A stretch of 64,000 nt of DNA from Marinobacter sp. Arc7-DN-1 (GTDB lineage Bacteria > Pseudomonadota > Gammaproteobacteria > Pseudomonadales > Oleiphilaceae), in NCBI RefSeq assembly GCF_003441595.1, contig NZ_CP031848.1, forward strand, positions 2,294,001 to 2,358,000, given 5' to 3'. Shown in pieces: positions 17,605-26,584 of the stretch; within the stretch, counting starts at the first letter, position 1, and each line of letters starts with the position of its first letter. Made by a program: the position numbers and the translations under genes. The notes under the pieces were generated by a model that was not told where the DNA came from, made no database searches, and saw only the letters and a program-made list of their open reading frames with translations.

Positions 17605-17985
17605 TCAGCCCTTCACCAGGCCGAAGGTGTAAATTCCCAATGCAGTCATCAGGATGGAGCCCACCACATGGGCCAGAATACCGGTGATGGCCATGGCCCA
17701 TTTGCCTTCCTGGATGGCGGCGAACATCTCCAGAGAAAAGGTAGAGAACGTGGTCAGCGCGCCGCACAGTCCGGTAATGGCAAACAGCCGCCACTCCGGC
17801 GCCAGGGTGCTGCCATGACTGAAATAACCGATCAGCAGGCCGATCAGCCAGCCACCACTGAGGTTGGCGACCAGCGTACCGTAAGGAATTGCATGGTAGG
17901 TGGCATTCAGCCACAACCCCAGGGCCCAACGAAGGTTGGCGCCGATCACGGCGCCAACACTTACTGCAAAAAAAGACAACCACAT
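17605..17985 (-). CDS. crcB: Fluoride exporter CrcB (Fluc)
   Basis: 126 residues, four membrane helices. It forms a dimeric channel that exports fluoride. Diagnostic stretches: GANLRW near the N-terminus, N in TLVANLSG, and GLCGALTTFSTFS in helix 3 with the pore phenylalanines. It starts 18 bp after fadE ends on the same strand, so it probably rides on that transcript. No fluoride riboswitch can fit in that gap. Confidence 0.92.
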   Translation of the reverse strand: MWLSFFAVSVGAVIGANLRWALGLWLNATYHAIPYGTLVANLSGGWLIGLLIGYFSHGSTLAPEWRLFAITGLCGALTTFSTFSLEMFAAIQEGKWAMAITGILAHVVGSILMTALGIYTFGLVKG

Positions 17986-18003
17986 GTCAGAGCATGTCTC
18001 CGG

Positions 18004-20454
18004 TCAGGCAGGATTGTGGTCAATCACAGACTCCTTGTTGTGCGCAAAGGCATCAAACGGGAAGTCGTCCACAGTCAGCATTTCCAGCACCACGGCTTCG
18101 TACTGACGCATGAAGTCCGTCTCTTCCCTGGTGTAAACACCGGCCTCCAGGGCCGCTTCGAACCGCTCTTCCGGATGCAGCGCCGTCATGGGCAGCTCGC
18201 CCCTAGCGTAGGCCTTGGTGACCTTCCGGTACAGCTGTTCGGCCTTGTCATAGTCTTTGAGCAGACCATTGTAACGGGCAACCGGGTTCTCCACCGTGCC
18301 TTCGCCATCGCTAGTCCAAATGCTGGCGATCAGTTTATTGCGAATCGGCGTATCGGTGGAGGTGGCGCGGGCCAGTTTACGGGCCAGATCATCCCCGGGG
18401 CTGCCCCAGCGGCGACCCAACGGCATGGTAACAGCGCGCAAGACCAGCGCCACGGCGCGGTTGGGCAGGTTCTGCAGGAACTCATCCAGCGCGTTTTCAG
18501 TGCGATGCATCAGCAGGCCCAGACTGTACTCCATCACTTCCTTCTCGCCTTGCACCGGCTGAGTCTCGTGCCAGTTCTTCAGCACCATGGATGCGAGGTA
18601 CAGGTTGGACAGCATATCTCCCAGGCGCGCCGAGATCAGCTCACGCATTTTCAGCTCGCCGCCCAGGGTGGTCATGGCGGCATCAGAACACAGACCGAAG
18701 GCCGCGCTGAACCGGACCACCGCCTGAGCGTATTTCCGGCTGGCACTGTCGAACGGCACATCCGCCCGACCAAGGCCAAGTGCCTGGGTGAAGGCGCGGG
18801 CAGCATTGCCGAAGATCAGACCGGCATGACCGAAGATGGCGCCGTCGAACGCCTTGATATCATCGTTATCCTTGGCCGCCAGTTCCTTGAGCACGTAAGG
18901 ATGACAGCGGATCGCTCCCTGCCCGAAGATCATCAGGCTGCGGGTCATGATGTTGGCACCCTCAACGGTGATCGAAACGGCCGCACCGCTGAAACTGATA
19001 CCCAGATAGTTGCGGGGGCCGAGGGTCACCGTCTTGCCACCGTGGACGTCCATGGCATCGGTGAGGATGCCTCTCTGGAACTCGGTCAGGTGATACTTGA
19101 GAATCGCAGACGGCACCGCCGGCTTCTCGCCTTTGTCGATCATGTTGGCGGTATGGTTAACCGCCGCCTGAGCGATATAGGTCTTGGCGGCAATGCGGGC
19201 CAGGGGCTCCTGCACACCTTCCATATCCGCAACCGGCGTGTTGAACTGGCGACGGATCCGGGTGAAGCCACCGGCGGTAGCCACGGAATAGGCAGCCGCA
19301 CCGGCGGCACCGGAAGGCAGGGTAATACAGCGGCCAACCGACAGGCATTCAACCAGCATGCGCCAGCCCTGGCCCGCCATCTCCACACCACCGATGATGT
19401 AATCCAGCGGAATGAATACGTCCGTGCCCTTGATCGGTCCGTTCAGGAACGGGCTGCCGATCGGGCAGTGGCGGCGGCCGATTTCCATACCCTTGATGTC
19501 CCGGGGGATCAGGGCGCAGGTAATGCCATAATCCTTGGTGTCGCCCAGCACCCCGTCCGGATCAAACATCCGGAAGGCCAGGCCCACAACCGTGGCGATG
19601 GGTGCGAGGGTAATCCAGCGCTTCTCGAAATTGAGCCGGATTCCCACCACTTCCTTGCCATCCACTGTCTGCTTGCAGACGATGCCGGTGTCAGGCAGTG
19701 AGGTTGCATCCGAGCCGGCACGGGGGCCGGTCAGGCCGAAACAGGGGATCTCACGGCCATCGGCCAGACGTGGCAGGTAGTGATTCTTCTGGTCGTCGGT
19801 TCCGTATTTGACCAGCAACTCACCCGGGCCGAGAGAGTTGGGTACGCCGACAGACACCATCAGTGATTCGTTCGCAGCCAGTTTCTGCAGAACCGCTGTC
19901 TGGGCCTTGGCCGAGAACTCCAGGCCGCCGTATTCCTTCGGGATAATCATGCCGAAGAATTTTTCCTTCTTGAGGAAATCCCACAGCTCCTTCGGCAGGT
20001 CCGCACGCTCAACCGCCACGTCCCAGGCGTTGCACATGGAGATGGCCTGGGTGCACTGATTGTCCACGAAAGCCTGTTCTTCCTCGCTCAGGCCGGTATA
20101 GCGGTTAACCAGCAGGTTGTGCCAGTCCGGACGACCGGTAAACAGTTCGCCATCCCAGCCCACAGTGCCCGCTTCCAGAGCGACTTTCTCGGTATCCGAA
20201 ACCTTGGGCGCGACTTTCTTGAACATCGCAAAAATGCGGGGTGTCAGCCAGCTCTGGCGGAAACCTGGCAAGCCTGCGGCCGCTGTTGCCGCGGCACCGA
20301 TAAACAGCACCAGCGCCAGCCAACCGGAGGCAAAGATCAGGGACAGCAAACCGGTCCCTGCCATCACACCAATGGCGGACGTTGCACCGGACTCGCGCCG
20401 CATCACAATCAACAGGCCGGCCAGTGCCACTACAAACAGAATGAAAGTCATCAT
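18004..20454 (-). CDS. fadE: Acyl-CoA dehydrogenase FadE
   Basis: 816 residues, the length of the large FadE-type enzyme (E. coli 814). It carries out the first step of fatty acid beta-oxidation. Two N-terminal membrane stretches (~1-55) precede the dehydrogenase domain: GLTGPRAGSDA and KRWITLAPIA in the FAD-binding middle region, then a long C-terminal DUF1974-type extension. Upstream of the start, TAGTCT could be the -10. No thiolase or hydratase genes are adjacent; crcB follows. Confidence 0.93.
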   Translation of the reverse strand: MMTFILFVVALAGLLIVMRRESGATSAIGVMAGTGLLSLIFASGWLALVLFIGAAATAAAGLPGFRQSWLTPRIFAMFKKVAPKVSDTEKVALEAGTVGWDGELFTGRPDWHNLLVNRYTGLSEEEQAFVDNQCTQAISMCNAWDVAVERADLPKELWDFLKKEKFFGMIIPKEYGGLEFSAKAQTAVLQKLAANESLMVSVGVPNSLGPGELLVKYGTDDQKNHYLPRLADGREIPCFGLTGPRAGSDATSLPDTGIVCKQTVDGKEVVGIRLNFEKRWITLAPIATVVGLAFRMFDPDGVLGDTKDYGITCALIPRDIKGMEIGRRHCPIGSPFLNGPIKGTDVFIPLDYIIGGVEMAGQGWRMLVECLSVGRCITLPSGAAGAAAYSVATAGGFTRIRRQFNTPVADMEGVQEPLARIAAKTYIAQAAVNHTANMIDKGEKPAVPSAILKYHLTEFQRGILTDAMDVHGGKTVTLGPRNYLGISFSGAAVSITVEGANIMTRSLMIFGQGAIRCHPYVLKELAAKDNDDIKAFDGAIFGHAGLIFGNAARAFTQALGLGRADVPFDSASRKYAQAVVRFSAAFGLCSDAAMTTLGGELKMRELISARLGDMLSNLYLASMVLKNWHETQPVQGEKEVMEYSLGLLMHRTENALDEFLQNLPNRAVALVLRAVTMPLGRRWGSPGDDLARKLARATSTDTPIRNKLIASIWTSDGEGTVENPVARYNGLLKDYDKAEQLYRKVTKAYARGELPMTALHPEERFEAALEAGVYTREETDFMRQYEAVVLEMLTVDDFPFDAFAHNKESVIDHNPA

Positions 20455-20584
20455 AGGTTCTCTCTGTCATCCATGGTTCAGGAATGTTGAAGACTACAAT
20501 TTGTTACGTTCACCGTACCGCATCAGAAGATGGCTGACCAGCAAATGCCGCACAGTCAGCCAGTTACAGCCGTCACACCCCGGC

Positions 20585-23443
20585 TTACGCAGTCACTATC
20601 ACCCGGATGCCTTCCAGGGCGAGACTGGCATGGCCAATGGCATCCCGGGCCGCCTCGAACTGGCCCCGGAAATAGTCGATTTCCTCTTCACGAATCGCCG
20701 GATTTACCCTCTGCAGCGCTTCCAGCCTGCGAATCTCCGGTTCAAAGCTGGCAGCTAGCTGGTCAAGGGCCTGCGCCTTCAGGGGCTCAAGGTGAGGCTT
20801 GGACAAACGCTCCACATGATCCACCATGGTTTCAACCTCAGGACGAATCTGCGGCACGATGGCCTGGGCCGTGCGCCGGCGGATGTTTGAGCACAGGTCG
20901 TTCAACCGGTCATGGGGCAACGCACCGGATAACTCCTTGCCGTTCACATCCACCAGCAGTCGCAACGGCGAGACCGGCAGGTAGCGGGTCAGCTGCAGGG
21001 CATCCGGGGCGGGACAGTGCACAGTAAACAGCGCCTCCATCAGCAAAGTACCCGCCGGCAGCGCTTTCACAGACAGACTGGCCAGGGCCGCCTTGCCCAG
21101 GCCGGAACTGGTGACCGAATCCATCACCCCGGTCACCATCGGGTGCTCCCAGCTCATAAAGGCCAGATCTTCCCGTTCCAGGGCATTCCGGCGATCCCAG
21201 GTCACCGTTATGCCGTCTTCCGGCAACTCGGCCACGTGACCGGCCTGGTATTGCTCACCGGGGCGGAGAATGTCGGAATGATCAGCGTGGTCTTCCACAT
21301 CCACCCCGAGAATGTCGAAGGCCTCCATCATGTAGTCACGAACCCGGACCTCACCTTCTTCTTCCTCAATGGCGGCGATCAGACCTTCAGCCACATCCCG
21401 GCGGCAGGAATTGAGTTCAATCAGCGCATCACGGCCGTTCTGGAGCAGCGTTTTCAGACGCTGCGACTCTTCAGCCGTGGCCCTGACCAGCTCAATAGCA
21501 TCGGTGTCACCCTCGATGGCCTTCTGCCATTGGCTCTGGACAGCCTCCTGAACCGCCACGCCAACCGCACAGCTTTCGGCAAAGGCATTCAAACCTTCGT
21601 GGAACCACCGGAACTGAACTTCCTGGCTGGTCCCTTGCAGGTAAGGAATATGGATATCAATGGCTTCGGTCTGGCCGATCCGGTCCAGGCGACCGATGCG
21701 CTGCTCGAGCAGATCCGGATTGGCAGGCAGATCAAACAGCACCAGGTGATGGGCGAACTGGAAGTTCCGGCCCTCACTGCCGATCTCGGAACAGATCAGC
21801 GCCTGGGCACCCTGTTCACTATCCGCAAAATAGGCCGCAGCCCGGTCGCGCTCAAGAAGGCTAAGGTGCTCATGGAATGCGGCACTGCGGATACCGGCGC
21901 GTAGCTGGAGATAGTGTTCAAGGGCCATAGCGGTTTCGGCGCGGGCGCAGATGACGACTGCCTTGGCGGGACGCAGGCTGGCCAGTTTTTTCTCCAGCCA
22001 GGCCACCCGGGGATCGTCTGCCAACCATCGTTCCTCAGATACCAACTGCTCGGGCGCCAGTCCCTGCATTCCGGAGACCTGCCCCTTGTAGATATCCGGG
22101 CATGGCAAGGGCGCGGGGGCCGGACGACGCTCGGGGAACCCTTGAATCGCCGCCCGGGTGTTACGGAACAGCACGCGGCCGGTGCCATGGCGATCCAGCA
22201 AGGCATCAATCACCGACTGGCGGGGGGCATCACCGGCCAGCAACTGATCCAGCTCCTCACCCAGCCAGGCCTGCAGCAGTTTTCGATCGCCCGCGCTTAT
22301 GTCGGAACGCTCGTCCTGCAGCCTTCGGACCACGTTGTTGATGACCTCGTACTGCTGTTCCTCCTCCCGGAATGCCTCCAGATCGTGAAAACGCGCGGGG
22401 TCCAGTAACCGCAACCGGGCAAAGTGACTGGCCACACCGACCTGTTCGGGGGTCGCTGTCAGCAGCAACAGGCCACGACTGATCGCCGAAAGCTCTTCCA
22501 CCACCTGGTATTCGGGGCTGACTTGCCCCGGGCTCCAGGCCAGATGGTGGGCCTCGTCCACAATCATCAGGTCCCAGTCGGCCCGGAGGGCATCCTCACG
22601 GGCCTGCAGGCTGTTCACCAGGAAGTCGAGGCTGCAAAGCACCAACTGGTCGCTTTCGAAGGGATTGACAGAGTCATCGCCGCCGAAGATGTGGTTTACC
22701 AGCGCATCGACATCGCTTTCTTCATCTTTCAGGGTGTCGTAGCGGCTCTGGTCCAGGATCGAAAAACGCAGGTTGAAGCGCCGGAGCATTTCCACCAGCC
22801 ACTGATGCGTCAGGGAATCCGGCACTACGATGAGTGCGCGCTTTGCCCGCCCGGTGTGAAGCTGGTAGTGCAGGATCAGGCCTGCTTCGATGGTTTTGCC
22901 GAGACCCACCTCGTCTGCCAGCATAACCCTCGGCGCATGGCGCCTTGCCACCTCATGGGCGATGTAGATCTGGTGCGGCAGATGCTGGGTACGGGCACCG
23001 ATCAGCCCCTGGGCCGGGGACCCACGCAGGCGATTCATGTGCTGGAGTGTGGCGAACCTCAGACGAAAGGCGCCGTTTCGGTCGAACTGACCCGCAAACA
23101 GCCGCTGGTGCGGGGCCGAGAAATTCACTGATCCGGCCAGCTTCACTTCGGAGATTTCGTGCAGGTCAGTGCCATCATCCGCGTGATACATCAGCACGCC
23201 ACCGAGATCCTCGACCGCGCGCACGATATAACGCTCACCCTCAAAGGTCTCAATTTCCTCCCCGACCTGATAAATGATGCGGGAAAGCGGTGCGTTATCA
23301 ATTGCATAGGTGCGCTCCTCATCGGCAGCAGGGAATCCCAGGGTAACCCTTCGGCCAGAGATGTCCGTGACAATCCCCAACCCCAGGCCAGTATCACTGT
23401 GGCTGACCCAACGCTGACCGATAACAAATTCCGATGTATCCAA
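20585..23443 (-). CDS. rapA: RNA polymerase-associated helicase RapA
   Basis: 952 residues. SWI2/SNF2-type ATPase that recycles RNA polymerase. The start I prefer is TTG at 23443: GGAGG is four bases upstream and the product then begins LDTSEFVIGQRWVS, matching the E. coli MPFTLGQRWIS opening. The longer frame would run over the end of cysZ. Motifs: Walker A in ADEVGLGKTIEAG near residue 180, DEAHHLAW near 295, and a helicase C domain with QRIGRLDRIGQ. The RapA C-terminal domain follows. Length is close to the 968 of E. coli. Confidence 0.92.
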   Translation of the reverse strand: MDTSEFVIGQRWVSHSDTGLGLGIVTDISGRRVTLGFPAADEERTYAIDNAPLSRIIYQVGEEIETFEGERYIVRAVEDLGGVLMYHADDGTDLHEISEVKLAGSVNFSAPHQRLFAGQFDRNGAFRLRFATLQHMNRLRGSPAQGLIGARTQHLPHQIYIAHEVARRHAPRVMLADEVGLGKTIEAGLILHYQLHTGRAKRALIVVPDSLTHQWLVEMLRRFNLRFSILDQSRYDTLKDEESDVDALVNHIFGGDDSVNPFESDQLVLCSLDFLVNSLQAREDALRADWDLMIVDEAHHLAWSPGQVSPEYQVVEELSAISRGLLLLTATPEQVGVASHFARLRLLDPARFHDLEAFREEEQQYEVINNVVRRLQDERSDISAGDRKLLQAWLGEELDQLLAGDAPRQSVIDALLDRHGTGRVLFRNTRAAIQGFPERRPAPAPLPCPDIYKGQVSGMQGLAPEQLVSEERWLADDPRVAWLEKKLASLRPAKAVVICARAETAMALEHYLQLRAGIRSAAFHEHLSLLERDRAAAYFADSEQGAQALICSEIGSEGRNFQFAHHLVLFDLPANPDLLEQRIGRLDRIGQTEAIDIHIPYLQGTSQEVQFRWFHEGLNAFAESCAVGVAVQEAVQSQWQKAIEGDTDAIELVRATAEESQRLKTLLQNGRDALIELNSCRRDVAEGLIAAIEEEEGEVRVRDYMMEAFDILGVDVEDHADHSDILRPGEQYQAGHVAELPEDGITVTWDRRNALEREDLAFMSWEHPMVTGVMDSVTSSGLGKAALASLSVKALPAGTLLMEALFTVHCPAPDALQLTRYLPVSPLRLLVDVNGKELSGALPHDRLNDLCSNIRRRTAQAIVPQIRPEVETMVDHVERLSKPHLEPLKAQALDQLAASFEPEIRRLEALQRVNPAIREEEIDYFRGQFEAARDAIGHASLALEGIRVIVTA

Positions 23444-23459
23444 GAAACCTCCAGACCGA

Positions 23460-24209
23460 TTAATTTCTGGTCGCGCCGTTCTCGCGCACCCAGTAAGCCG
23501 TAGCCCCACACACCGCCGCCGGCACCACAAACAGGTTCAGAACCGGCACCATGGCCGCCAATGCCACCGGCAGGCCAAAGCCGAATGCCGACAACCGCGT
23601 ATCACCCAGTAGGCGGCGCAATGCCGGGAAACTGACCTTATGATTGTCTGCGGGATAGTCGACATACTGCAGCGCCATCATCCAGCTGTTGAAAACAAAC
23701 CACAGAACGGCTGCAACCAGGTTAACCACCGGGATCAGACCGATGATCAGCAGGCCGATGGCTCGGGGCAGGTAGTAGAGAATTTTCTGTACCTCGCGCC
23801 AGAGCGCGCGTGGAATGTCTTTGATGATCGTTGCCCAGCTGTCATCGGTGTTGACCTCCTGACCGGTCAGATGTTTTTCGGTCAGTTCGGCAAGGTATCC
23901 GTAGAATGGGGAGCCGATGAGGTTGGCAACAATCACAAAACCATACGCCAGCATTAACAGAATGACGGCGCCATAAAGAATCCAGAACAGCCAGTCCATT
24001 GCCTGGAGCCAGGCCCAGTCCGGCAGCCAACCCATGGCGGCGGCAACCAGGCCGGCAAAAAGCTCGCCCAGGAAGATGAACAGCAACCCGAAGAGCAGGA
24101 TATTGATAACAAGTGGAATAATGACAAATAGCCGCAGGCCGGGCTGACGAATCAGGCGGAAACCTTCACCCAGATAGCCCAGTCCACGAAAAAAATTACC
24201 TTTGAGCAT
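23460..24209 (-). CDS. cysZ: CysZ-family sulfate permease
   Basis: 249 residues with the EI24/CysZ domain: four or more hydrophobic segments, the conserved opening GFRLIRQPGLRLFVIIPLV and a mid-protein NLIGSPFYGYLAE stretch. CysZ brings sulfate into the cell for cysteine synthesis. The start at MLKGNF (24209) matches the family opening best; ATG at 24233 is also possible, and no option has an ideal ribosome site. rapA begins 16 bp downstream, so the two may be co-transcribed. No other cys gene is nearby. Confidence 0.85.
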   Translation of the reverse strand: MLKGNFFRGLGYLGEGFRLIRQPGLRLFVIIPLVINILLFGLLFIFLGELFAGLVAAAMGWLPDWAWLQAMDWLFWILYGAVILLMLAYGFVIVANLIGSPFYGYLAELTEKHLTGQEVNTDDSWATIIKDIPRALWREVQKILYYLPRAIGLLIIGLIPVVNLVAAVLWFVFNSWMMALQYVDYPADNHKVSFPALRRLLGDTRLSAFGFGLPVALAAMVPVLNLFVVPAAVCGATAYWVRENGATRN

Positions 24210-24306
24210 CGCTGGCAGGACCTCCGCTTCCATGACAATGACGGGGCGCAAAGCATATCATGTTGGCAACATTCCCACAGCCCGGCACCTCTCAGGGACT
24301 TCCCCG

Positions 24307-24711
24307 ATGGCAACACTGAAACATCGACTGACCAGCCTGCTGAACTATCGCGCACTGTGGCGGGTAGCCTTTGTGATATCCGTGCTGGCCATCGGGTTCC
24401 TGGCGACAACGGATAATCCTTATCCCGTGCCCTCGTCATCCAGCGACAAGGTGAACCACCTGGTCGCCTTCCTTGAACTCACCATCCTGACCCGCCTCTC
24501 GTGGCCGGATCTCCGGGCCATCTGGTTTGTGCCGGCACTGCTGGCATTTGGCCTGGGTATTGAGGCCATTCAGGCGAACCTGCCATACCGGGACTTTTCC
24601 CTGGCCGATCTGGCCGCAGACGCCGCCGGCATCGCCATCGGGCTCCTCCCCTGGCCCGGCATCCGAAAGACTGGAAAACCGGATTTGAGAAATTCACCCG
24701 AATCGTTGTGA
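24307..24711 (+). CDS. VanZ-like membrane protein
   Basis: 134 residues with three or four hydrophobic segments and the VanZ-family pattern SSSSDKVNHLVAFLELTIL (the DK-xH-xxAF core), then GLGIEAIQANLPYRDFSLADLAADAAG, where E-x-Q and D-x-x-AD-x-x-G are conserved. Function unknown in Proteobacteria. ATG 24307 has CAGGGA upstream; longer frames overlap the cysZ promoter region. Its stop codon lies inside the GacA-type site described next. Confidence 0.75.
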   Translation: MATLKHRLTSLLNYRALWRVAFVISVLAIGFLATTDNPYPVPSSSSDKVNHLVAFLELTILTRLSWPDLRAIWFVPALLAFGLGIEAIQANLPYRDFSLADLAADAAGIAIGLLPWPGIRKTGKPDLRNSPESL

Positions 24712-24724
24712 GATATCTCCTACA
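24707..24724 (+). promoter_or_regulatory. GacA-type upstream activating sequence
   Basis: TGTGAG-N6-CCTACA. The known GacA element is TGTAAG-N6-CTTACA; each half here differs at one base and the spacing is exact. It lies ~180 bp upstream of the predicted start of the Csr-type RNA, the distance I recall for rsm genes of pseudomonads. Confidence 0.7.
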
Positions 24725-24838
24725 GGCACGTGCGATCTTGCAGTGACATCGCGTACGCGGGGGCATTAGCCGACCCTCATGAAAAACCTAACCCACTGAT
24801 AATCATAATTTATTGCTGGATACCCTCCCGAAGCCGTT

Positions 24839-24887
24839 AACGGCGAGCGCGCCGTTCACACGATTGTCAATATTCAATTGGTATAGT
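24839..24887 (+). promoter_or_regulatory. Promoter of the Csr-type RNA
   Basis: A -10 hexamer TATAGT at 24882-24887 gives a predicted start near 24894. There is no proper -35 at 16-18 bp, as expected for an activator-dependent promoter. A perfect inverted repeat AACGGCG-N4-CGCCGTT (24839-24856) sits about 46 bp upstream of the start and may bind another regulator. Confidence 0.6.
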
Positions 24888-24893
24888 CTTTAC

Positions 24894-25124
24894 ATCAAGG
24901 ATGACAGGGAAAAGGACGACGCACTGGATGCACCCCGGCATGGACTGCAGGGAGAGGCAGGGATACAGGGACGCCTCGCTTAAGGGATAATTATTCGGAC
25001 AGCCGGCTCGGATGCCGGCACCACGGAGTGGCTCAGGGATCTGGCAACACGGCGGTTGCCCAAAGCGCAAGGATGCGCCGACCTGTTCCGCGAAAGGGCA
25101 ACCCCAGGGTTGCCCTTTCTTTTT
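24894..25124 (+). ncRNA. CsrB/RsmZ-type RNA that sequesters CsrA
   Basis: About 230 nt with no coding potential, ending in a strong terminator. It contains 14 GGA motifs, many as AGGGA or AAGGA. Several sit in hairpin loops: GCCGGC-TCGGAT-GCCGGC (25002-25019) and GCGCA-AGGA-TGCGC (25065-25078) are perfect. This is the hallmark of RNAs that titrate CsrA/RsmA. The upstream GacA-type site supports the assignment. Size lies between RsmY/Z (~120) and CsrB (~370). It could be an untested member of the CsrB, RsmX/Y or PrrB/RsmZ families; primary sequence is too variable for me to say which. Confidence 0.8.
25093..25124 (+). terminator. Terminator of the Csr-type RNA
   Basis: 11-bp perfect arms (25093-25103 and 25108-25118) around a CCAG loop, followed by CTTTTTG. 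Confidence 0.9.
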
Positions 25125-25340
25125 GTGATCTTCGTGGGCAGGCGACCTTGCAACCCTGCCCCGGTGAGGGTTTTGCCTGGAGGCTTGTTCCGCCGTTCAA
25201 CTGACACCTGCTCCGCAGCTCCGCTTGAATAAAAGCGGACGCCGGTACAGCGGCCTGGGCCGGAAACAGGGCCCGGCAAGCGGAAAACAGTCATTTCCGC
25301 TATACTTCGGCCTTCATCCGACAACCGGTTAAACGCTGAA

Positions 25341-26444
25341 ATGGCAAGCAGACCCGACACCGACGACTACCTTTCCCTGTTCCTGAATGACGTGCCCCTG
25401 ATGGACGTCCGGGCACCGGTGGAGTTCGCCCGGGGCAGCTTTCCGAATGCGGAAAATGCGCCCCTGATGAATGACGAGGAGCGCCATCGGGTCGGCATCT
25501 GTTACAAGGAAAAGGGCCAGGACAAGGCCATTGAACTGGGACACCAACTGGTCTCAGGTGATATCAAGGCTCAGCGCATTGAAGCCTGGAAACACTTTGT
25601 CGCCCGCCACCCCGGGGGCTACCTGTTCTGCTTCCGGGGCGGCCTGCGCTCCCGGCTTACCCAGCAATGGATCCACGAGGCCGGCATTGACTACCCTCTG
25701 GTAAAAGGCGGCTACAAGGCCCTGCGCCGCTTCCTGATCGACAGCCTGGAAGCCCGGATTGAATCCAGCGAATTCCGCATCCTCAGCGGTCGCACAGGGA
25801 CAGGCAAGACCCGGGTTCTGAAGCAGCTCCCTAATCCGGTGGACCTTGAAGGCCTGGCCAACCACCGAGGCTCCAGTTTCGGGCGGCAGGTTACTGCGCA
25901 ACCCTCCCAGATCGACTTTGAGAACCGGCTCGCCGTGGCCATGCTCAAAGCCCATCAACTCATTGGCGGGTCTGTTTACCTGGAAGACGAGAGCCGTCTG
26001 GTCGGTCGCTGCGCCCTGCCCGAATCGCTCAGGGCAAGGATGGCCGAATCCCCCCTGATGGTCCTGGAGCAGCCGCTGGAAGAGCGCATTACCATCATTC
26101 GCGAAGACTATGTTGAGGGTATGGTCGCGGATTACGTCAACCGGGATGGCGCCGAGGCCGGCTGGCTGAATTTCCGGGACTATCTGCTCAGCGCCCTTGA
26201 TCGCATTCGTAAACGTCTGGGAGGCGAGCGGCACCAGCAGCTTCGCAGCCTGATGGAGCAGGCGCTTGCAGAACAGCAAGCCGATGGCCGGACAGAAGCC
26301 CACAACGCGTGGATCCAGGCATTGCTGCAGGATTACTACGACCCCATGTATGACTACCAGCTGAGCCGGAAAGAGGGTCGAATTCTTGTTCGCGGGGGCC
26401 CGGACGCAATTCTGGACTGGGCCAGAGCCGGTTTCGTTGCGTAA
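25341..26444 (+). CDS. mnmH: tRNA 2-selenouridine synthase
   Basis: 367 residues (also called SelU/YbbB). It replaces sulfur by selenium in 2-thiouridine-34 of certain tRNAs, via a geranylated intermediate. The N-terminal rhodanese domain carries its catalytic Cys at position 97 (LFCFRGG), the same number as in E. coli; a P-loop GRTGTGKT follows at 150-157. It needs selenophosphate from SelD, which is not in the window. TATACT at ~25303 may be its promoter. The ribosome site is weak. Confidence 0.92.
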   Translation: MASRPDTDDYLSLFLNDVPLMDVRAPVEFARGSFPNAENAPLMNDEERHRVGICYKEKGQDKAIELGHQLVSGDIKAQRIEAWKHFVARHPGGYLFCFRGGLRSRLTQQWIHEAGIDYPLVKGGYKALRRFLIDSLEARIESSEFRILSGRTGTGKTRVLKQLPNPVDLEGLANHRGSSFGRQVTAQPSQIDFENRLAVAMLKAHQLIGGSVYLEDESRLVGRCALPESLRARMAESPLMVLEQPLEERITIIREDYVEGMVADYVNRDGAEAGWLNFRDYLLSALDRIRKRLGGERHQQLRSLMEQALAEQQADGRTEAHNAWIQALLQDYYDPMYDYQLSRKEGRILVRGGPDAILDWARAGFVA

Positions 26445-26584
26445 GCATGTACCAGAAAAGGCCGGTTGCGATACACGCCCGTCCGGTTTGTCTGCCATGT
26501 GAGGTACAGACGAATCAGGTTGCCGCCGGATTTTTCCGATAATCAGACACTTATGAAAAAACACCAATGAACAAGGAGTCCACT

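Noticed and set aside
17986..18003. Fluoride riboswitch before crcB
   Set aside because: Only 18 bp between fadE and crcB.
17668..19701. Long open frame (677 codons) on the plus strand opposite fadE and crcB
   Set aside because: It mirrors the codon structure of the real gene fadE, has no family motifs and no ribosome site; typical of antisense frames in high-G+C DNA.
24864..24869. TTGTCA as the -35 of the Csr-type RNA
   Set aside because: Only 12 bp from the TATAGT -10; too short for a sigma-70 promoter.
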